Shown here piece by piece: positions 28,494 through 38,379 of a DNA stretch of 64,000 nt. Each line of letters begins with the position of its first letter. Position 1 is the stretch's first letter. This DNA comes from Sulfitobacter sp. DSM 110093. Its GTDB lineage: Bacteria; Pseudomonadota; Alphaproteobacteria; Rhodobacterales; Rhodobacteraceae. A model generated the notes under the pieces. It was not told the origin of the DNA. It searched no databases and saw only the letters and a program-made list of their open reading frames with translations. Position numbers and translations under genes: made by a program. The stretch covers positions 1 to 64,000 of the forward strand of contig NZ_CP085167.1 in NCBI RefSeq assembly GCF_022788715.1. The letters are read 5' to 3'.

Positions 28494-31196
28494 CTATTTG
28501 ATTTCGCCGTGGCAATGTTTGAACTTTTTGCCCGAGCCACAGGGACACAGATCGTTCCGGCCCGGGTTGCCCCATGTGGACGGATCATTCTCATCAAAGC
28601 CCGGTGCGGCCGCCTCTGCCTGCTCAGATGCCTCATCGGCAGCCTCGGTCGCGGCGGCTTGCATCGCGGCCTGACGGTCAGCCATTTCCTGCATCATCTC
28701 GCGGCGCTGCTCTTCACTCATCGGTTGGATTTGGCCCAGCTTCTGGGTCACGTCCTGCCGCAGGCTGTCGAGCATCGTCTCAAACAGTTGGAAGGCTTCG
28801 TTCTTATACTCGTTCAACGGATCACGCTGCGCGTAGCTGCGGAAGCCCACGACCGAGCGCAGATGTTCCAGCGTCAGCAGGTGGTCGCGCCATTTGGTGT
28901 CGATCGCTTGCAACAACAACTGTTTCTCGATGTTGCGCATGTTCTCTTCGCCAAAGGCTTCGGCCTTCTTGGCCATAAGCTCATCCGTGGCCTTCATCAG
29001 ACGCTCGCGGATCACTTCGTCATCCACGCCATCTTCTTCACACCATGCGATGATCGGCACGTCGACGTTCAGCTGTTCGATCACCGCGGCATAGAAGCCT
29101 TGGGTGTCCCACTGATCGGCGTAGGTCTTGGGCGGCATATAGGTGTCGATCAAATCGTCGATCACCTGCTCGCGCATGTCTGTGACGATCTCATTAAGGT
29201 TCTCTGCCTCCATGATCTCGCGGCGCTGGCCAAAGATCACTTTGCGCTGCTCGTTCATCACGTCGTCGAACTTCAACAACTGCTTACGGATGTCAAAGTT
29301 GCGACCTTCGACCTTTGCTTGCGCGCGCTCAAGCGACTTGTTTACCCAAGGGTGCACAATCGCTTCGCCTTCTTTGAGGCCCAGCGTGGTCAGCACTTTC
29401 TCGAGCCGTTCAGAGCCGAAGATGCGCATCAGGTCATCTTCAAGCGACAGGAAGAACGAGGTGCGGCCCGGATCGCCCTGACGGCCCGAACGGCCCCGCA
29501 ACTGGTTGTCGATCCGGCGGCTCTCGTGACGCTCGGACGCAAGGACATAAAGACCACCGGCCTCCAGCACTTTTTGCTTTTCCTCGGCGTGCTGGGCTTC
29601 GATCTGGGCACGGATGTTCGCCGGGTCAGCTTCGGGGTCAGCGTCCAGTGCATCCAACACCTTCAACTCGACGTTGCCGCCCAGCTGAATGTCGGTCCCG
29701 CGGCCCGCCATGTTGGTGGCGATGGTCACGGCACCCAGCTTACCAGCATCGGCGATGATCTGTGCTTCTTGCTCATGCTGGCGGGCGTTAAGCACGTTAT
29801 GCTCGATCCCATCGGCCGTCAGCATGGTGCTCAGCTGTTCAGATTTCTCGATCGAGGTGGTGCCGACGAGGCAAGGCTGGCCCTTGGCGTGAGCTTCCTT
29901 AACCTTTTCGATCATCGCTTCGTATTTTTCGCGGGCAGTGCGGTAGACGGCATCGTCTTCGTCGACACGGGCGATTGGCACGTTAGTCGGCACTTCGACA
30001 ACGCCAAGACCATAGATCGTGGCAAATTCTTCGGCCTCGGTCAGAGCCGTACCAGTCATGCCGCCCAGCTTGTCATAAAGGCGGAAGTAGTTCTGGAAAG
30101 TCACAGAGGCGAGCGTGATGTTCTCAGGCTGAATCTCGGCGCCTTCTTTGGCTTCGATCGCTTGGTGCAGACCGTCCGACAGGCGACGGCCCGGCATCAT
30201 CCGGCCCGTAAATTCGTCGATCAGCGTGACCGAGCCATCGCGTACGATGTAATCCTTGTCGCGCTGAAACAGCTTATGTGCGCGCAAACCTTGGTTAACG
30301 TGGTGCACGATGGTCGTGCTTTCGGGATCATAAAGGGTCATGCCCTCTTCGATCAGGTCACGGGCGCGCAACTGTTCTTCGAGGAATTCGTTGCCCTCAT
30401 CGGTGAAGGTCACGTTGCGGGTTTTCTCGTCCAGCTCGTAATGCTCTTCGGTCAGCGAGGGGATCAGCGCATCAATGATCTGATACATCTCAGAGCGGTC
30501 CTGAGATGGGCCAGAGATGATCAGCGGCGTTCGCGCCTCGTCGATCAAAATACTGTCGACTTCGTCTACAACGGCAAAGTTATGCCCACGTTGCAGCATG
30601 TCCGACAGGCTCGACTTCATGTTGTCGCGCAGATAATCGAAGCCGAGCTCGTTGTTGGTGGCATAGGTGATGTCGCAGGCATAGGCCGCGCGTTTCTGGT
30701 CTTCGGGCATGCCGGAATAGGCGACACCGGTGGTCAGCCCCAACGCGCCAAAGACTTTTCCCATCCACTCAGCGTCACGCTGGGCAAGGTATTCGTTGAC
30801 GGTAACGATATGCACACCCTTATGCGTCAACCCGTTCAGGTAGGCGGCAAAGGTCGCGGTCAGGGTCTTGCCCTCACCGGTTTTCTGTTCAGCGATATTG
30901 CCTTGATGCAGGAAAATCCCGCCCAAAAGCTGCGTATCAAAGGCACGCAGACCCAAGGTGCGGCGCGCAGCCTCGCGGCAGTTGGCAAAAGCTTCGGGCA
31001 ACAGATCATCAAGGCTTTCACCCGCGTCGGCGCGTTTACCAAGCTCCTCGGTGCGCGCCTTGATCTCTTCGTCGCTCAGCTTTTCGAACTCAGGCTCCAG
31101 CGCATTGATCCGTGCCACAAGCGGACGGGTCGCCTTGATCTTCCGGTCGTTTGGCGTGCCAAAGACCTTTTTGGCGATTGTTCCGATACCCAGCAT
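28494..31196 (-). CDS. secA: Protein translocase ATPase SecA
   Basis: SecA drives preproteins through SecYEG. From the ATG at 31196 (GGGAG upstream; [19 protein letters not shown]) it has 900 residues. Seen are Walker A in [14 protein letters not shown], the DEAD-like [19 protein letters not shown], the second nucleotide domain with [14 protein letters not shown] and [13 protein letters not shown], and the C-terminal zinc-binding tail [14 protein letters not shown] that binds SecB. In-frame codons further upstream would add residues unlike SecA and overlap the divergent promoter region. It is divergent from the parvulin gene, a fitting neighbour as both concern exported proteins. Confidence 0.97.
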   Translation of the reverse strand: MLGIGTIAKKVFGTPNDRKIKATRPLVARINALEPEFEKLSDEEIKARTEELGKRADAGESLDDLLPEAFANCREAARRTLGLRAFDTQLLGGIFLHQGNIAEQKTGEGKTLTATFAAYLNGLTHKGVHIVTVNEYLAQRDAEWMGKVFGALGLTTGVAYSGMPEDQKRAAYACDITYATNNELGFDYLRDNMKSSLSDMLQRGHNFAVVDEVDSILIDEARTPLIISGPSQDRSEMYQIIDALIPSLTEEHYELDEKTRNVTFTDEGNEFLEEQLRARDLIEEGMTLYDPESTTIVHHVNQGLRAHKLFQRDKDYIVRDGSVTLIDEFTGRMMPGRRLSDGLHQAIEAKEGAEIQPENITLASVTFQNYFRLYDKLGGMTGTALTEAEEFATIYGLGVVEVPTNVPIARVDEDDAVYRTAREKYEAMIEKVKEAHAKGQPCLVGTTSIEKSEQLSTMLTADGIEHNVLNARQHEQEAQIIADAGKLGAVTIATNMAGRGTDIQLGGNVELKVLDALDADPEADPANIRAQIEAQHAEEKQKVLEAGGLYVLASERHESRRIDNQLRGRSGRQGDPGRTSFFLSLEDDLMRIFGSERLEKVLTTLGLKEGEAIVHPWVNKSLERAQAKVEGRNFDIRKQLLKFDDVMNEQRKVIFGQRREIMEAENLNEIVTDMREQVIDDLIDTYMPPKTYADQWDTQGFYAAVIEQLNVDVPIIAWCEEDGVDDEVIRERLMKATDELMAKKAEAFGEENMRNIEKQLLLQAIDTKWRDHLLTLEHLRSVVGFRSYAQRDPLNEYKNEAFQLFETMLDSLRQDVTQKLGQIQPMSEEQRREMMQEMADRQAAMQAAATEAADEASEQAEAAAPGFDENDPSTWGNPGRNDLCPCGSGKKFKHCHGEIK

Positions 31197-31369
31197 GTAA
31201 TCTCCCGCCGAAGTTATGGTGTCTTGCGCCGATCTGGTTGCCGAGCGCCATGGCAGCCCATAGATAGTGGATGAGCCCGCGCCTCTCAGCGCCATAAGGC
31301 GATGTAAGGGGCGTGCCATACACTGTCAATGTAGCAGCCCTGCTACGAACGAAGCGATTGGACCCAACC

Positions 31370-32218
31370 ATGCAAAAACCCCTCACTTTTCTGTCGTCTT
31401 TGGCGCTTGCCGCTGCTGTGGCGCTGCCTGTAGCTGCCCAAGACGAACCGGGTGTCGACACGGTTGTTGCCACAGTCAACGACACTGAAATCACGCTTGG
31501 GCACATGCTCGTGGCACGTGCCACCCTGCCCCAGCAGTACCAGCAGCTGCCCGATGATGTGCTGTTCAAAGGCATCCTTGACCAGCTTGTGCAGCAGACA
31601 GCCCTTGCCGACAGCTTTACCGGCGAATTGCCGCCGCGCGTGACCCTGTCGATCGAGAATGAGACACGCTCGCTCACCGCAGGTGAGGCAATCGAAGGCG
31701 TGATGGCCGAAGATGTTAGCGACGAAGAACTGCAAGCGGCCTATGACGCGCAGTACAAAGACGCAGAGCCTGAGCAGGAATTCAACGCCTCGCATATCCT
31801 CGTCGAAACCAAGGAAGAAGCCGACGCGATCAAAGAAGAACTCGACGGCGGCGCGGACTTTGCCGAAGTGGCGAAAGAGAAATCGACCGGCCCCTCCGGC
31901 CCCGGTGGCGGTTCGCTTGGTTGGTTCGGCCCCGGCATGATGGTTCCCGCCTTTGAAGAGGCCGTGGCTGGCATGGAAGCTGGCAGCGTGTCTGATCCCG
32001 TGGAAACCCAGTTTGGCTGGCATGTGATCAAGCTGAACGAAACTCGCACAGGCGAAGCGCCCGCGCTGGAAGATGTGCGCGAAGAGCTTGAGACCCAAGT
32101 GCGCCAGACCAAGGTGCAGGAAGCCATCGAAAGCCTCACCGAAGCCGCCGAGGTTGACCGCAGCGCCGCAGAAGGCATCGACCCTACTGTTCTCAAAAAC
32201 ACTGAATGGCTGAACTAA
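31370..32218 (+). CDS. Periplasmic parvulin-type peptidyl-prolyl isomerase
   Basis: From the ATG at 31370 this is a 282-residue exported PPIase. A signal peptide (LTFLSSLALAAAVALPVAAQ) is followed by a SurA/PrsA-like N-terminal helical region with TVNDTEITLGHMLV, then a PpiC rotamase domain (about 130-225) with ASHILVETKEEADAI, GGSLGWFGPGMMVPAFEEAV and TQFGWHVIKL, and a short helical tail. It helps fold outer-membrane or periplasmic proteins. It precedes argJ by three bases and is probably cotranscribed with argJ and mutT. A 6-bp dyad (GTAGCA/TGCTAC, 31331-31346) lies just upstream and could be an operator. Confidence 0.9.
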   Translation: MQKPLTFLSSLALAAAVALPVAAQDEPGVDTVVATVNDTEITLGHMLVARATLPQQYQQLPDDVLFKGILDQLVQQTALADSFTGELPPRVTLSIENETRSLTAGEAIEGVMAEDVSDEELQAAYDAQYKDAEPEQEFNASHILVETKEEADAIKEELDGGADFAEVAKEKSTGPSGPGGGSLGWFGPGMMVPAFEEAVAGMEAGSVSDPVETQFGWHVIKLNETRTGEAPALEDVREELETQVRQTKVQEAIESLTEAAEVDRSAAEGIDPTVLKNTEWLN

Positions 32219-32221
32219 CTC

Positions 32222-33448
32222 ATGGCTAAATCACTGGCTGTCTCGCCGCTCGCCCCGGCCCGTTTCCCTGAACTGCCGGTCATCGACGGCGTGACATTTG
32301 CCACCATCGCCGCTGGCGTGCGCTATCAAGGGCGCACCGATGTGATGTTGGCGAAACTGGCGCCGGGCAGCGCAGTGGCGGGGGCGTTTACGCGCTCTGC
32401 CACCCGCGCGGCCCCGGTTCTGGACTGCCAGGCAAAAATTGGCGGCGCCTCGGATGACGGCGCCGCCATCGTCGTGAACTCCGGCAATGCCAACGCCTTT
32501 ACCGGGCGCGGCGGCACCGACGCGGTTGAGGCGATCACCGCCGCCGCTGCCGAAGCCTGCGGCGTGCCACAATCGCGGGTGTTCACCTCCTCTACTGGTG
32601 TCATCGGTGAACCGCTGCCCCATGAGCGTATTACCGCTGTGTTGGGAGACCTTCACACGAAACTTGACCCTGCAGGCATCGAAGACGCCGCACAGGCGAT
32701 CATGACCACCGACACTTTCCCGAAAGGCGCCAGCGCCACGCTCAAGATTGACGGGGAAACCGTTTCAATCGCCGGTATTGCCAAAGGATCGGGCATGATT
32801 GCCCCGGATATGGCCACCATGCTGGTGTATATCTTTACTGACGCTGTGATTTCCCAAGACAAACTGCAACAGCGCCTGTCGACCCATACAGAGACGACGT
32901 TCAACTGCATCACCGTTGATAGCGACACATCAACGTCAGACGCGCTGATTATGGCCGCTACGGGTGCATCCGGCGTCGATGTATCCGACAACGAAGACTT
33001 TGACGCAGCGCTGCGCGATGTGATGCTTGATCTGGCGCATCAGGTCGTCAAAGACGGCGAAGGGGCACAAAAGTTCGTCGAAGTAGCCGTGACGGGTGCG
33101 TCGAATGATACCGAAGCCAAGGTTCACGCCATGGCCATCGCGAACTCTCCGCTGATCAAAACCGCCATCGCAGGACAAGACCCTAACTGGGGCCGCGTCG
33201 TGATGGCCATCGGCAAATCCGGCGCCGCAGCAGACCGCGACCGCCTGTCGATCCGGTTCGGCGATGTTGAAGTCGCACGAGACGGCTGGCGCAGTCCTGA
33301 TTATTCAGAGGATGACGCCGCTGCGCATATGCAGGGCGAAAATATCGTGATCGGCGTTGACCTAGGCCTCGGCGAAGGCGCTTGCACGGTCTGGACCTGC
33401 GACCTGACCCACGGCTACATCGACATCAACGCCGATTATCGGTCTTGA
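32222..33448 (+). CDS. argJ: Bifunctional glutamate N-acetyltransferase / amino-acid acetyltransferase ArgJ
   Basis: ArgJ transfers acetyl from N-acetylornithine to glutamate, recycling the acetyl group in arginine synthesis; some forms also use acetyl-CoA. The 408-residue proenzyme cleaves itself before a threonine, here T199 in KGSGMIAPDMATML. Other hallmarks are NSGNANAFTG near residue 86 and the ending CDLTHGYIDINADYRS. It lies between the parvulin gene (three bases) and mutT (four bases). With argG at 60337 this makes two arginine genes in the window, not adjacent. Confidence 0.95.
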   Translation: MAKSLAVSPLAPARFPELPVIDGVTFATIAAGVRYQGRTDVMLAKLAPGSAVAGAFTRSATRAAPVLDCQAKIGGASDDGAAIVVNSGNANAFTGRGGTDAVEAITAAAAEACGVPQSRVFTSSTGVIGEPLPHERITAVLGDLHTKLDPAGIEDAAQAIMTTDTFPKGASATLKIDGETVSIAGIAKGSGMIAPDMATMLVYIFTDAVISQDKLQQRLSTHTETTFNCITVDSDTSTSDALIMAATGASGVDVSDNEDFDAALRDVMLDLAHQVVKDGEGAQKFVEVAVTGASNDTEAKVHAMAIANSPLIKTAIAGQDPNWGRVVMAIGKSGAAADRDRLSIRFGDVEVARDGWRSPDYSEDDAAAHMQGENIVIGVDLGLGEGACTVWTCDLTHGYIDINADYRS

Positions 33449-33452
33449 CCCG

Positions 33453-33851
33453 ATGAAGACAGTACTCGTCTCTGCTGCCGCGTTGATCGACATCGATGGT
33501 CGCGTCCTTCTGGCCCAGCGGCCCGAAGGCAAGCCCATGGCTGGCCTCTGGGAGTTTCCGGGCGGCAAGATCGAACCCGGGGAAACACCCGAAGCGGCGC
33601 TGATCCGTGAACTGCACGAAGAACTGGGGATCGAGACATGGGAATCCTGTCTCGCTCCGCTGACCTTTGCCAGCCATAGCTATAGTGATTTTCATCTGCT
33701 GATGCCGCTTTTTGCTTGTCGCAAATGGGGCGGAACGCCTGTTTCACGTGAGGGGCAGACGTTGAAATGGGTCCGCCCAAACGAAATGCGCGCCTATCCC
33801 ATGCCCGAAGCAGACGTGCCGCTTATATCAACTCTGCGTGACTTGCTCTAG
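33453..33851 (+). CDS. mutT: MutT-type Nudix hydrolase (8-oxo-dGTP diphosphatase)
   Basis: This 132-residue Nudix protein has the box GGKIEPGETPEAALIRELHE followed by ELGIE (about 37-61), with the metal-binding R-E-x-x-E-E core, and the MutT-like start VSAAALIDIDGRVLLAQRPEG. It probably removes oxidised dGTP from the nucleotide pool. It is four bases behind argJ and is the last gene of that unit. In some bacteria MutT follows argJ or secA, which supports the name. Specificity is inferred from family likeness. Confidence 0.87.
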   Translation: MKTVLVSAAALIDIDGRVLLAQRPEGKPMAGLWEFPGGKIEPGETPEAALIRELHEELGIETWESCLAPLTFASHSYSDFHLLMPLFACRKWGGTPVSREGQTLKWVRPNEMRAYPMPEADVPLISTLRDLL

Positions 33852-33967
33852 CGGATCGTTGCATAAATGCCCTAGTAATTACTCTAGCTCAGCATGTTGC
33901 AAAATATTTAACCATCAACGCACCATACTGAGGCAGACTTGTAACATCTGTATGAAAGGGTGCCGAC

Positions 33968-34090
33968 ATGCTGAAAACGATCACTATCGGAAGTTCCATT
34001 TACGTTCAGGGTATTTTTGTAAAAATGTTAGCCGGGGGCCGCATGGCCGTCCGAGTTGACGGAAAGATTTTCGAAGGCACGCCAGTCTAA
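33968..34090 (+). CDS. Small conserved-looking 40-residue protein
   Basis: An ATG with AAAGGG seven bases upstream opens a 40-codon frame (MLKTITIGSSIYVQGIFVKM, ending GKIFEGTPV). The peptide is basic and looks like two or three beta strands with a charged turn (GGRMAVRVDGK), like a tiny SH3-like or beta-hairpin domain. A 12-bp terminator hairpin follows 12 bases after the stop. I recall peptides of this kind as conserved in Roseobacter genomes, but cannot verify that here. The upstream 116 bases are AT-rich and may hold its promoter. Function unknown. Confidence 0.68.
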   Translation: MLKTITIGSSIYVQGIFVKMLAGGRMAVRVDGKIFEGTPV

Positions 34091-34102
34091 GAAAATCACA
34101 AT

Positions 34103-34136
34103 GGAACGCCTATTTGAGTGAACGAATAGGCGTTCC
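34103..34136 (+). terminator. Terminator after the 40-residue gene
   Basis: GGAACGCCTATT pairs perfectly with AATAGGCGTTCC across a 10-base loop. A short T-run (TTTTA) follows seven bases later. The 12-bp stem makes the small gene a likely stand-alone transcript. Confidence 0.7.
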
Positions 34137-34142
34137 GGCGCG

Positions 34143-34169
34143 TTTTACCCTACCATTTGGTAGGGAAAA
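34143..34169 (+). promoter_or_regulatory. Hairpin over the lipid-kinase ribosome-binding site
   Basis: CCCTACC (34148-34154) pairs with GGTAGGG (34159-34165) around ATTT, and flanking TTTT/AAAA extends the stem past a single bulged A. The 3' arm holds the AGGG expected to bind the ribosome before the ATG at 34172, so the fold would block initiation. It may alternatively be the second half of a tandem terminator on either strand. Confidence 0.5.
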
Positions 34170-34171
34170 TT

Positions 34172-35089
34172 ATGTCATCGCAGCGCGCTATTGTCATTCT
34201 TAACCGCGGTTCAGGCCGTCAAAACGGTGACCAAGCCGAAACAACGATCCGAAACGCATTTGCGCGGCACGGTATCACGGCTGAATTTATTCATATAGAC
34301 AAACGTAACGATCCCAAAAGTGCAGCGCATCAGGCGCTGTCTAAGGGTAATGGCATCATTGCCGTGGCCGGCGGGGATGGCACCATCTCGGGCGTGACCT
34401 CGGCGATGGTAGAACAAGATCGGCCACTTGGGATTATCCCGCAAGGTACCTTTAATTACTTTGCACGCTCTATGGGCATCCCCGAAGACCTTGATCGAGC
34501 GGTAGACCTGATCGCCAGTGGGGAAAGCCGCTCGGTGCATGTGGCCACGATAAATGGGGAGACGTTCCTGAACAACGCGAGCATCGGCGCTTATCCCGCG
34601 ATTCTCAAAACACGCGAAGGGATCTATCGTCGTTGGGGCCGCAGCAGGATCGCCGCCTATTGGTCGGTCATCAAAGCATTGATCGACTTCCGGACGACGC
34701 TAAAGCTAACCATTGTCGTAGACGGCAAGGAAAACACACTGCGCACGCCGCTGGTCTTTGTGGTAAACAACGCTTTCCAATTGGATCAGATGGGGCTTGA
34801 TGGCCAAGATTGCATTGCACGCGGCGACATGGTGTTGCTGGTCGCTCCCGACACCTACCGCTTCGGCCTTCTGCGCCACGCCATCGCCTTGGCCACAGGG
34901 TTAGCCAAACCCCATACGGATTATGAAATGCTCTGCGGGTCAGAAATCGAAATCCGCATGAAACAGCGCAAACGCTATGTTGCGCGGGACGGAGAGGTTT
35001 CCATTATGAAAGGCCCTTACCGTCTTACCCGTGCGGTGTCGCCCATCCATATTTACGCTCCCATTGCTGGGAAGGAGGCCGTGAGATGA
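34172..35089 (+). CDS. Diacylglycerol/lipid kinase-family protein (YegS/LCB5 type)
   Basis: The 305-residue protein has the lipid-kinase catalytic motif AVAGGDGTISGV (about 66-77), the N-terminal AIVILNRGSG, and PLGIIPQGTFNYFARSMGIP, in which family members usually read GT-x-N-D-F-A-R. The D is replaced by Y here, a known variant of the second motif. It probably phosphorylates a lipid or sphingoid-like alcohol at the inner membrane. The ATG at 34172 was preferred to an in-frame TTG at 34157 that lies in the hairpin loop. Its stop overlaps the metallophosphoesterase start by four bases, so the two act together or are at least coupled. Confidence 0.85.
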   Translation: MSSQRAIVILNRGSGRQNGDQAETTIRNAFARHGITAEFIHIDKRNDPKSAAHQALSKGNGIIAVAGGDGTISGVTSAMVEQDRPLGIIPQGTFNYFARSMGIPEDLDRAVDLIASGESRSVHVATINGETFLNNASIGAYPAILKTREGIYRRWGRSRIAAYWSVIKALIDFRTTLKLTIVVDGKENTLRTPLVFVVNNAFQLDQMGLDGQDCIARGDMVLLVAPDTYRFGLLRHAIALATGLAKPHTDYEMLCGSEIEIRMKQRKRYVARDGEVSIMKGPYRLTRAVSPIHIYAPIAGKEAVR

Positions 35090-35892
35090 GCCGTTTGATC
35101 CATCTATCAGACCTACATTTTGGCAAGGATCGCCCCGATCTTTTGACCCCTTTGCTGAACGCGGTGAACGGCTATGATCCCGACTTGGTTATCATTTCAG
35201 GAGACCTGACACAGCGGGCGCGGGAAAAGGAATATCGCGCGGCGCGGGCATTTATTGATCGCATCAATGCGCCAGTTCTAAGCGTGCCTGGCAATCACGA
35301 CATTCCACTGCACCGCCCATTCACGCGTTTTATGATGCCGTGGCGGTATTACCGCCGTTGGATCGCCCGCGATCTGACCCCGGTACATCATGGCGCGGAT
35401 TTCATTGCTGTCGGGATCAACACGGTCGACAGGTTCAAATGGCAAACCGGAAAACTAGGCCTTCATCGGCTGCGTCGCGCCTGTCGCGCGCTATCAGGCG
35501 GGGGGAAAGACACCATGCGCATTGCTGTGTGCCACCATCCACTCGATCACCCTACAGAGACAAAGAAACGGCCTATTCCCGGTGCACAACGCGCCTTACG
35601 GCGGCTGCTAGACTGCGGCGCTGACCTGATCTTATCGGGCCATCTGCACATCTGGCACGCAGGCACCTTTGCCCATCCTGCCCCCGAACATGACGGCCAT
35701 CTCGCGATCCAGCTTCATGCTGGCACGAGCCTATCCTCCAGGCAGCGTGGCGAGCCGAATGATTTCAACCTGATTGATATCTCGCCCCTGCACGTCAATC
35801 TCGCTCGGATCAGCTTTGACGATAGCAAAAAGGCATTCACAAAAGCAGAGGCCCGGCAATTTGACCGGGCCTCTGGGGAATTTGTCTTGTAA
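35086..35892 (+). CDS. Metallophosphoesterase, CpdA-like
   Basis: This is a 268-residue calcineurin-type phosphoesterase with all metal-binding blocks: SDLHFGKD (7-14), ISGDLTQRA, VPGNHDIPLH, AVCHHPLDH and LSGHLHIWHAG. The closest well-known type is the class III cyclic-AMP phosphodiesterase CpdA, but partner context (a lipid kinase-like gene with a four-base overlap) suggests a phospholipid or other phosphodiester may be the substrate. The last 15 codons contain a perfect 10-bp inverted repeat that serves as a terminator for the facing infB operon. Confidence 0.83.
   Translation: MSRLIHLSDLHFGKDRPDLLTPLLNAVNGYDPDLVIISGDLTQRAREKEYRAARAFIDRINAPVLSVPGNHDIPLHRPFTRFMMPWRYYRRWIARDLTPVHHGADFIAVGINTVDRFKWQTGKLGLHRLRRACRALSGGGKDTMRIAVCHHPLDHPTETKKRPIPGAQRALRRLLDCGADLILSGHLHIWHAGTFAHPAPEHDGHLAIQLHAGTSLSSRQRGEPNDFNLIDISPLHVNLARISFDDSKKAFTKAEARQFDRASGEFVL
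35847..35874 (-). terminator. infB-operon terminator inside a convergent coding region
   Basis: AGAGGCCCGG pairs with CCGGGCCTCT across an 8-base loop. Read on the minus strand, the hairpin begins about 28 bases after the infB stop and is followed by GCTTTTG, a short U-run. It lies entirely inside the last codons of the metallophosphoesterase gene. Confidence 0.7.
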
Positions 35893-35901
35893 GCGCTTGG
35901 C

Positions 35902-38370
35902 TTAGGCCAATGTGCGGGTCACTTCTTCGCGCTCGAAGATCTCGATCACATCGTCGGGACGGATGTCATCGTAGTTCTCAAACGCCATGCCGCATTCCTG
36001 ACCGGACTGGACTTCAGGCACCTCGTCTTTGAAGCGCTTGAGCGTTTTCAGTGTGCCTTCGTGGATCACGACGTTGTCGCGCAGCAGACGCACACCCGCG
36101 CTGCGGCGGGCGATGCCCTCGGTAACCAGACAGCCTGCAACTTTACCCACACCGGTGACCTTGAAGACTTCTTTGATGTTGGCATAGCCAATGAAGTTCT
36201 CTTTGATCTCGGCGCTCAGCAGACCGCTTGCAGCCGCTTTTACGTCATCCACAAGGTCATAAATGACCGAGTAGTAACGGATTTCGACGCCCTTCTGGTT
36301 GGCCGTGTTCCGGGCCGAGGCGTTGGCACGGACGTTGAAGCCCATGATCGGTGCGCCAGAGGCTTCGGCCAGACCGACATCCGTCTCGGTGATCGCGCCC
36401 ACACCGGAGTGCAGAACCCGAACGCGGACTTCGTCGTTGCCGATTTTCTCCATCGCCTGAACGATCGCTTCAGCAGAACCCTGCACGTCGGCTTTGACCA
36501 AGATCGGCAGCTCGCTGACGTCTTCGTTCGCCTTGGCATTGGCCATAAGCTGTTCCAGCGTCGTCGCAGCACCAGCAGCGGCACGTTTGTCCTTAGCTGC
36601 ATTGGCGCGGTATTCCGCAATCTCGCGAGCCTGCGCTTCGGTCTCGGTCACGTTCAATACGTCACCGGCCTCTGGCGTGCCGTTGATGCCAAGCACCTCA
36701 ACCGGCACCGAAGGACCTGCTTCTTTGACGCGCTCGCCTTGGTCGTTGATCAGCGCACGAACCTTACCGTACTGCTCACCCACAACAAAGATATCACCCT
36801 GACGCAGCGTGCCGTTCTGAACCAGAACAGTCGCAACAGGGCCACGGCCCACATCAAGCTGCGCTTCGATCACCGCACCAACAGCGGCCCGGTCTGGGTT
36901 CGCCTTCAGTTCGAGGATCTCGGACTGCAATGCAATCGCTTCGAGCAACTCGTCTAGACCTTGGCCCGTGGCCGCCGAAACTTCGACGTCCTGCACATCG
37001 CCAGACATCTTCTCGACGATGACTTCGTGCTGAAGCAGATCCGTCCGGACCTTATCAGGGTTCGCAGCAGGCTTATCGACCTTGTTGATCGCTACGATCA
37101 TCGGCACTTTGGCCGCTTTCGCGTGGGCAATCGCTTCGATCGTCTGCGGCATCACGGCGTCATCCGCCGCGACCACCAGAACCACGATATCCGTTACCTG
37201 AGCGCCACGCGAACGCATGGAGGTAAAGGCCGCGTGTCCGGGCGTATCAAGGAAGGACAGCACCGCGCCATTGTCGGTCGTGACCTGATAGGCACCGATG
37301 TGCTGGGTGATCCCGCCGGCTTCGCCAGCAACCACTTTCGCATTACGGATCGCGTCGAGCAGCGATGTTTTACCGTGGTCGACGTGGCCCATGATCGTGA
37401 TGACCGGGGGACGACCTTGCAGGTCTTCGGGCTTGTCTACGATCTCTTTGATGACATCTTCGACATCAGAGTCGCTGACGCGCACAACCTTGTGGCCAAA
37501 CTCTTCGATGATGAGTTCAGCAGTATCCGCGTCGATGGTTTCATTCTGCGTGACCATCATGCCGTTCTGCATCAGCGCTTTTACAACAGCGCCAGTCTTT
37601 TCGGCCATACGGTTGGCAAGCTCGGATACAACAATCGCAGGGGGCAGATTGACATTGCGCACGATCTTCTCGCGCTCAACTTGACCACCCATGGCTTTTT
37701 GACGCGCACGTTCCTGCTTGCGCTTCATCTGCGCCATGGAGCGTTGACGGCCACCTTCGCCACCGTTGAGGGCTTGGTTTACTGTCAGCTTACCAGAACG
37801 GCGGCTGTCGCCACCCTTGCTACGCTTTTTGGTGTCGTCGCGGTCACGCTCTGTGGTCTTACGCGGCGTTGCGGCGGGCATGGGCTTGTTGCCCGGCTCA
37901 CGCGCGGCGGCAGGTTCTGGCGCGGGAGCGGCAGCTGCCGCTTCGGCCTCTGCTTTGCGGCGTGCGTCTTCCTCGGCTTTCGCCTTAAGGCTTTCCTCGC
38001 GCTCACGCTCTTCGCGTTCCTTGGCTTCGATCTCTGCCCGGCGGCGCTCACGCTCCTCGGCGCGGGCCTTTTCCTCGGCCTCACGCGCTGCGGCTTCCTC
38101 AACCTCACGGGCTTTGGCGGCCTGAACAGCCTTCAGACGACGCTCCATCTCGGCATCGGTGATGCCTGCGGGACGTTTCTTGGGATCCCCAATCGGCCCG
38201 GCACCCGGCCCGGTTGGTTTCTGGCCACCCGGCTTGGGCACCACAACACGCTTGCGCTTGGTTTCGACCACAACGTTCTTGGTCCGCCCGTGGCTAAAGC
38301 TTTGCTTTACATTCCCCGGACGTGCGCCGCCGCGCAGACCCAATGTTTTCTTGCCGTCACTATCGCTCAT
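35902..38370 (-). CDS. infB: Translation initiation factor IF-2
   Basis: IF-2 is the GTPase that brings fMet-tRNA to the small ribosomal subunit. The 822-residue protein has a long charged N-terminal region (about 70-150, an E/R/K-rich predicted helix), an IF2 N-domain, and the GTPase with G1 GHVDHGKTS (328-336), DTPGHAAF and NKVDKP, then the C-terminal fMet-tRNA-binding domain ending [14 protein letters not shown]. Length is in the normal alphaproteobacterial range. It closes the rimP-nusA-ylxR-infB unit, nine bases after ylxR, and its terminator lies inside the convergent gene. Confidence 0.97.
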   Translation of the reverse strand: MSDSDGKKTLGLRGGARPGNVKQSFSHGRTKNVVVETKRKRVVVPKPGGQKPTGPGAGPIGDPKKRPAGITDAEMERRLKAVQAAKAREVEEAAAREAEEKARAEERERRRAEIEAKEREEREREESLKAKAEEDARRKAEAEAAAAAPAPEPAAAREPGNKPMPAATPRKTTERDRDDTKKRSKGGDSRRSGKLTVNQALNGGEGGRQRSMAQMKRKQERARQKAMGGQVEREKIVRNVNLPPAIVVSELANRMAEKTGAVVKALMQNGMMVTQNETIDADTAELIIEEFGHKVVRVSDSDVEDVIKEIVDKPEDLQGRPPVITIMGHVDHGKTSLLDAIRNAKVVAGEAGGITQHIGAYQVTTDNGAVLSFLDTPGHAAFTSMRSRGAQVTDIVVLVVAADDAVMPQTIEAIAHAKAAKVPMIVAINKVDKPAANPDKVRTDLLQHEVIVEKMSGDVQDVEVSAATGQGLDELLEAIALQSEILELKANPDRAAVGAVIEAQLDVGRGPVATVLVQNGTLRQGDIFVVGEQYGKVRALINDQGERVKEAGPSVPVEVLGINGTPEAGDVLNVTETEAQAREIAEYRANAAKDKRAAAGAATTLEQLMANAKANEDVSELPILVKADVQGSAEAIVQAMEKIGNDEVRVRVLHSGVGAITETDVGLAEASGAPIMGFNVRANASARNTANQKGVEIRYYSVIYDLVDDVKAAASGLLSAEIKENFIGYANIKEVFKVTGVGKVAGCLVTEGIARRSAGVRLLRDNVVIHEGTLKTLKRFKDEVPEVQSGQECGMAFENYDDIRPDDVIEIFEREEVTRTLA

Positions 38371-38379
38371 GAAGCTCGT

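Noticed and set aside
28452..31274. A 940-codon open frame antisense to secA
   Set aside because: It mirrors the secA coding region in a frame kept open by codon bias in GC-rich DNA. It has no ribosome-binding site, and no recognisable domain is seen, whereas secA on the other strand has every motif.
31331..31346. GTAGCA/TGCTAC dyad as a LexA or known regulator site
   Set aside because: It does not match the alphaproteobacterial LexA form (GTTC-N7-GTTC). It is only noted as a possible operator for the parvulin gene.
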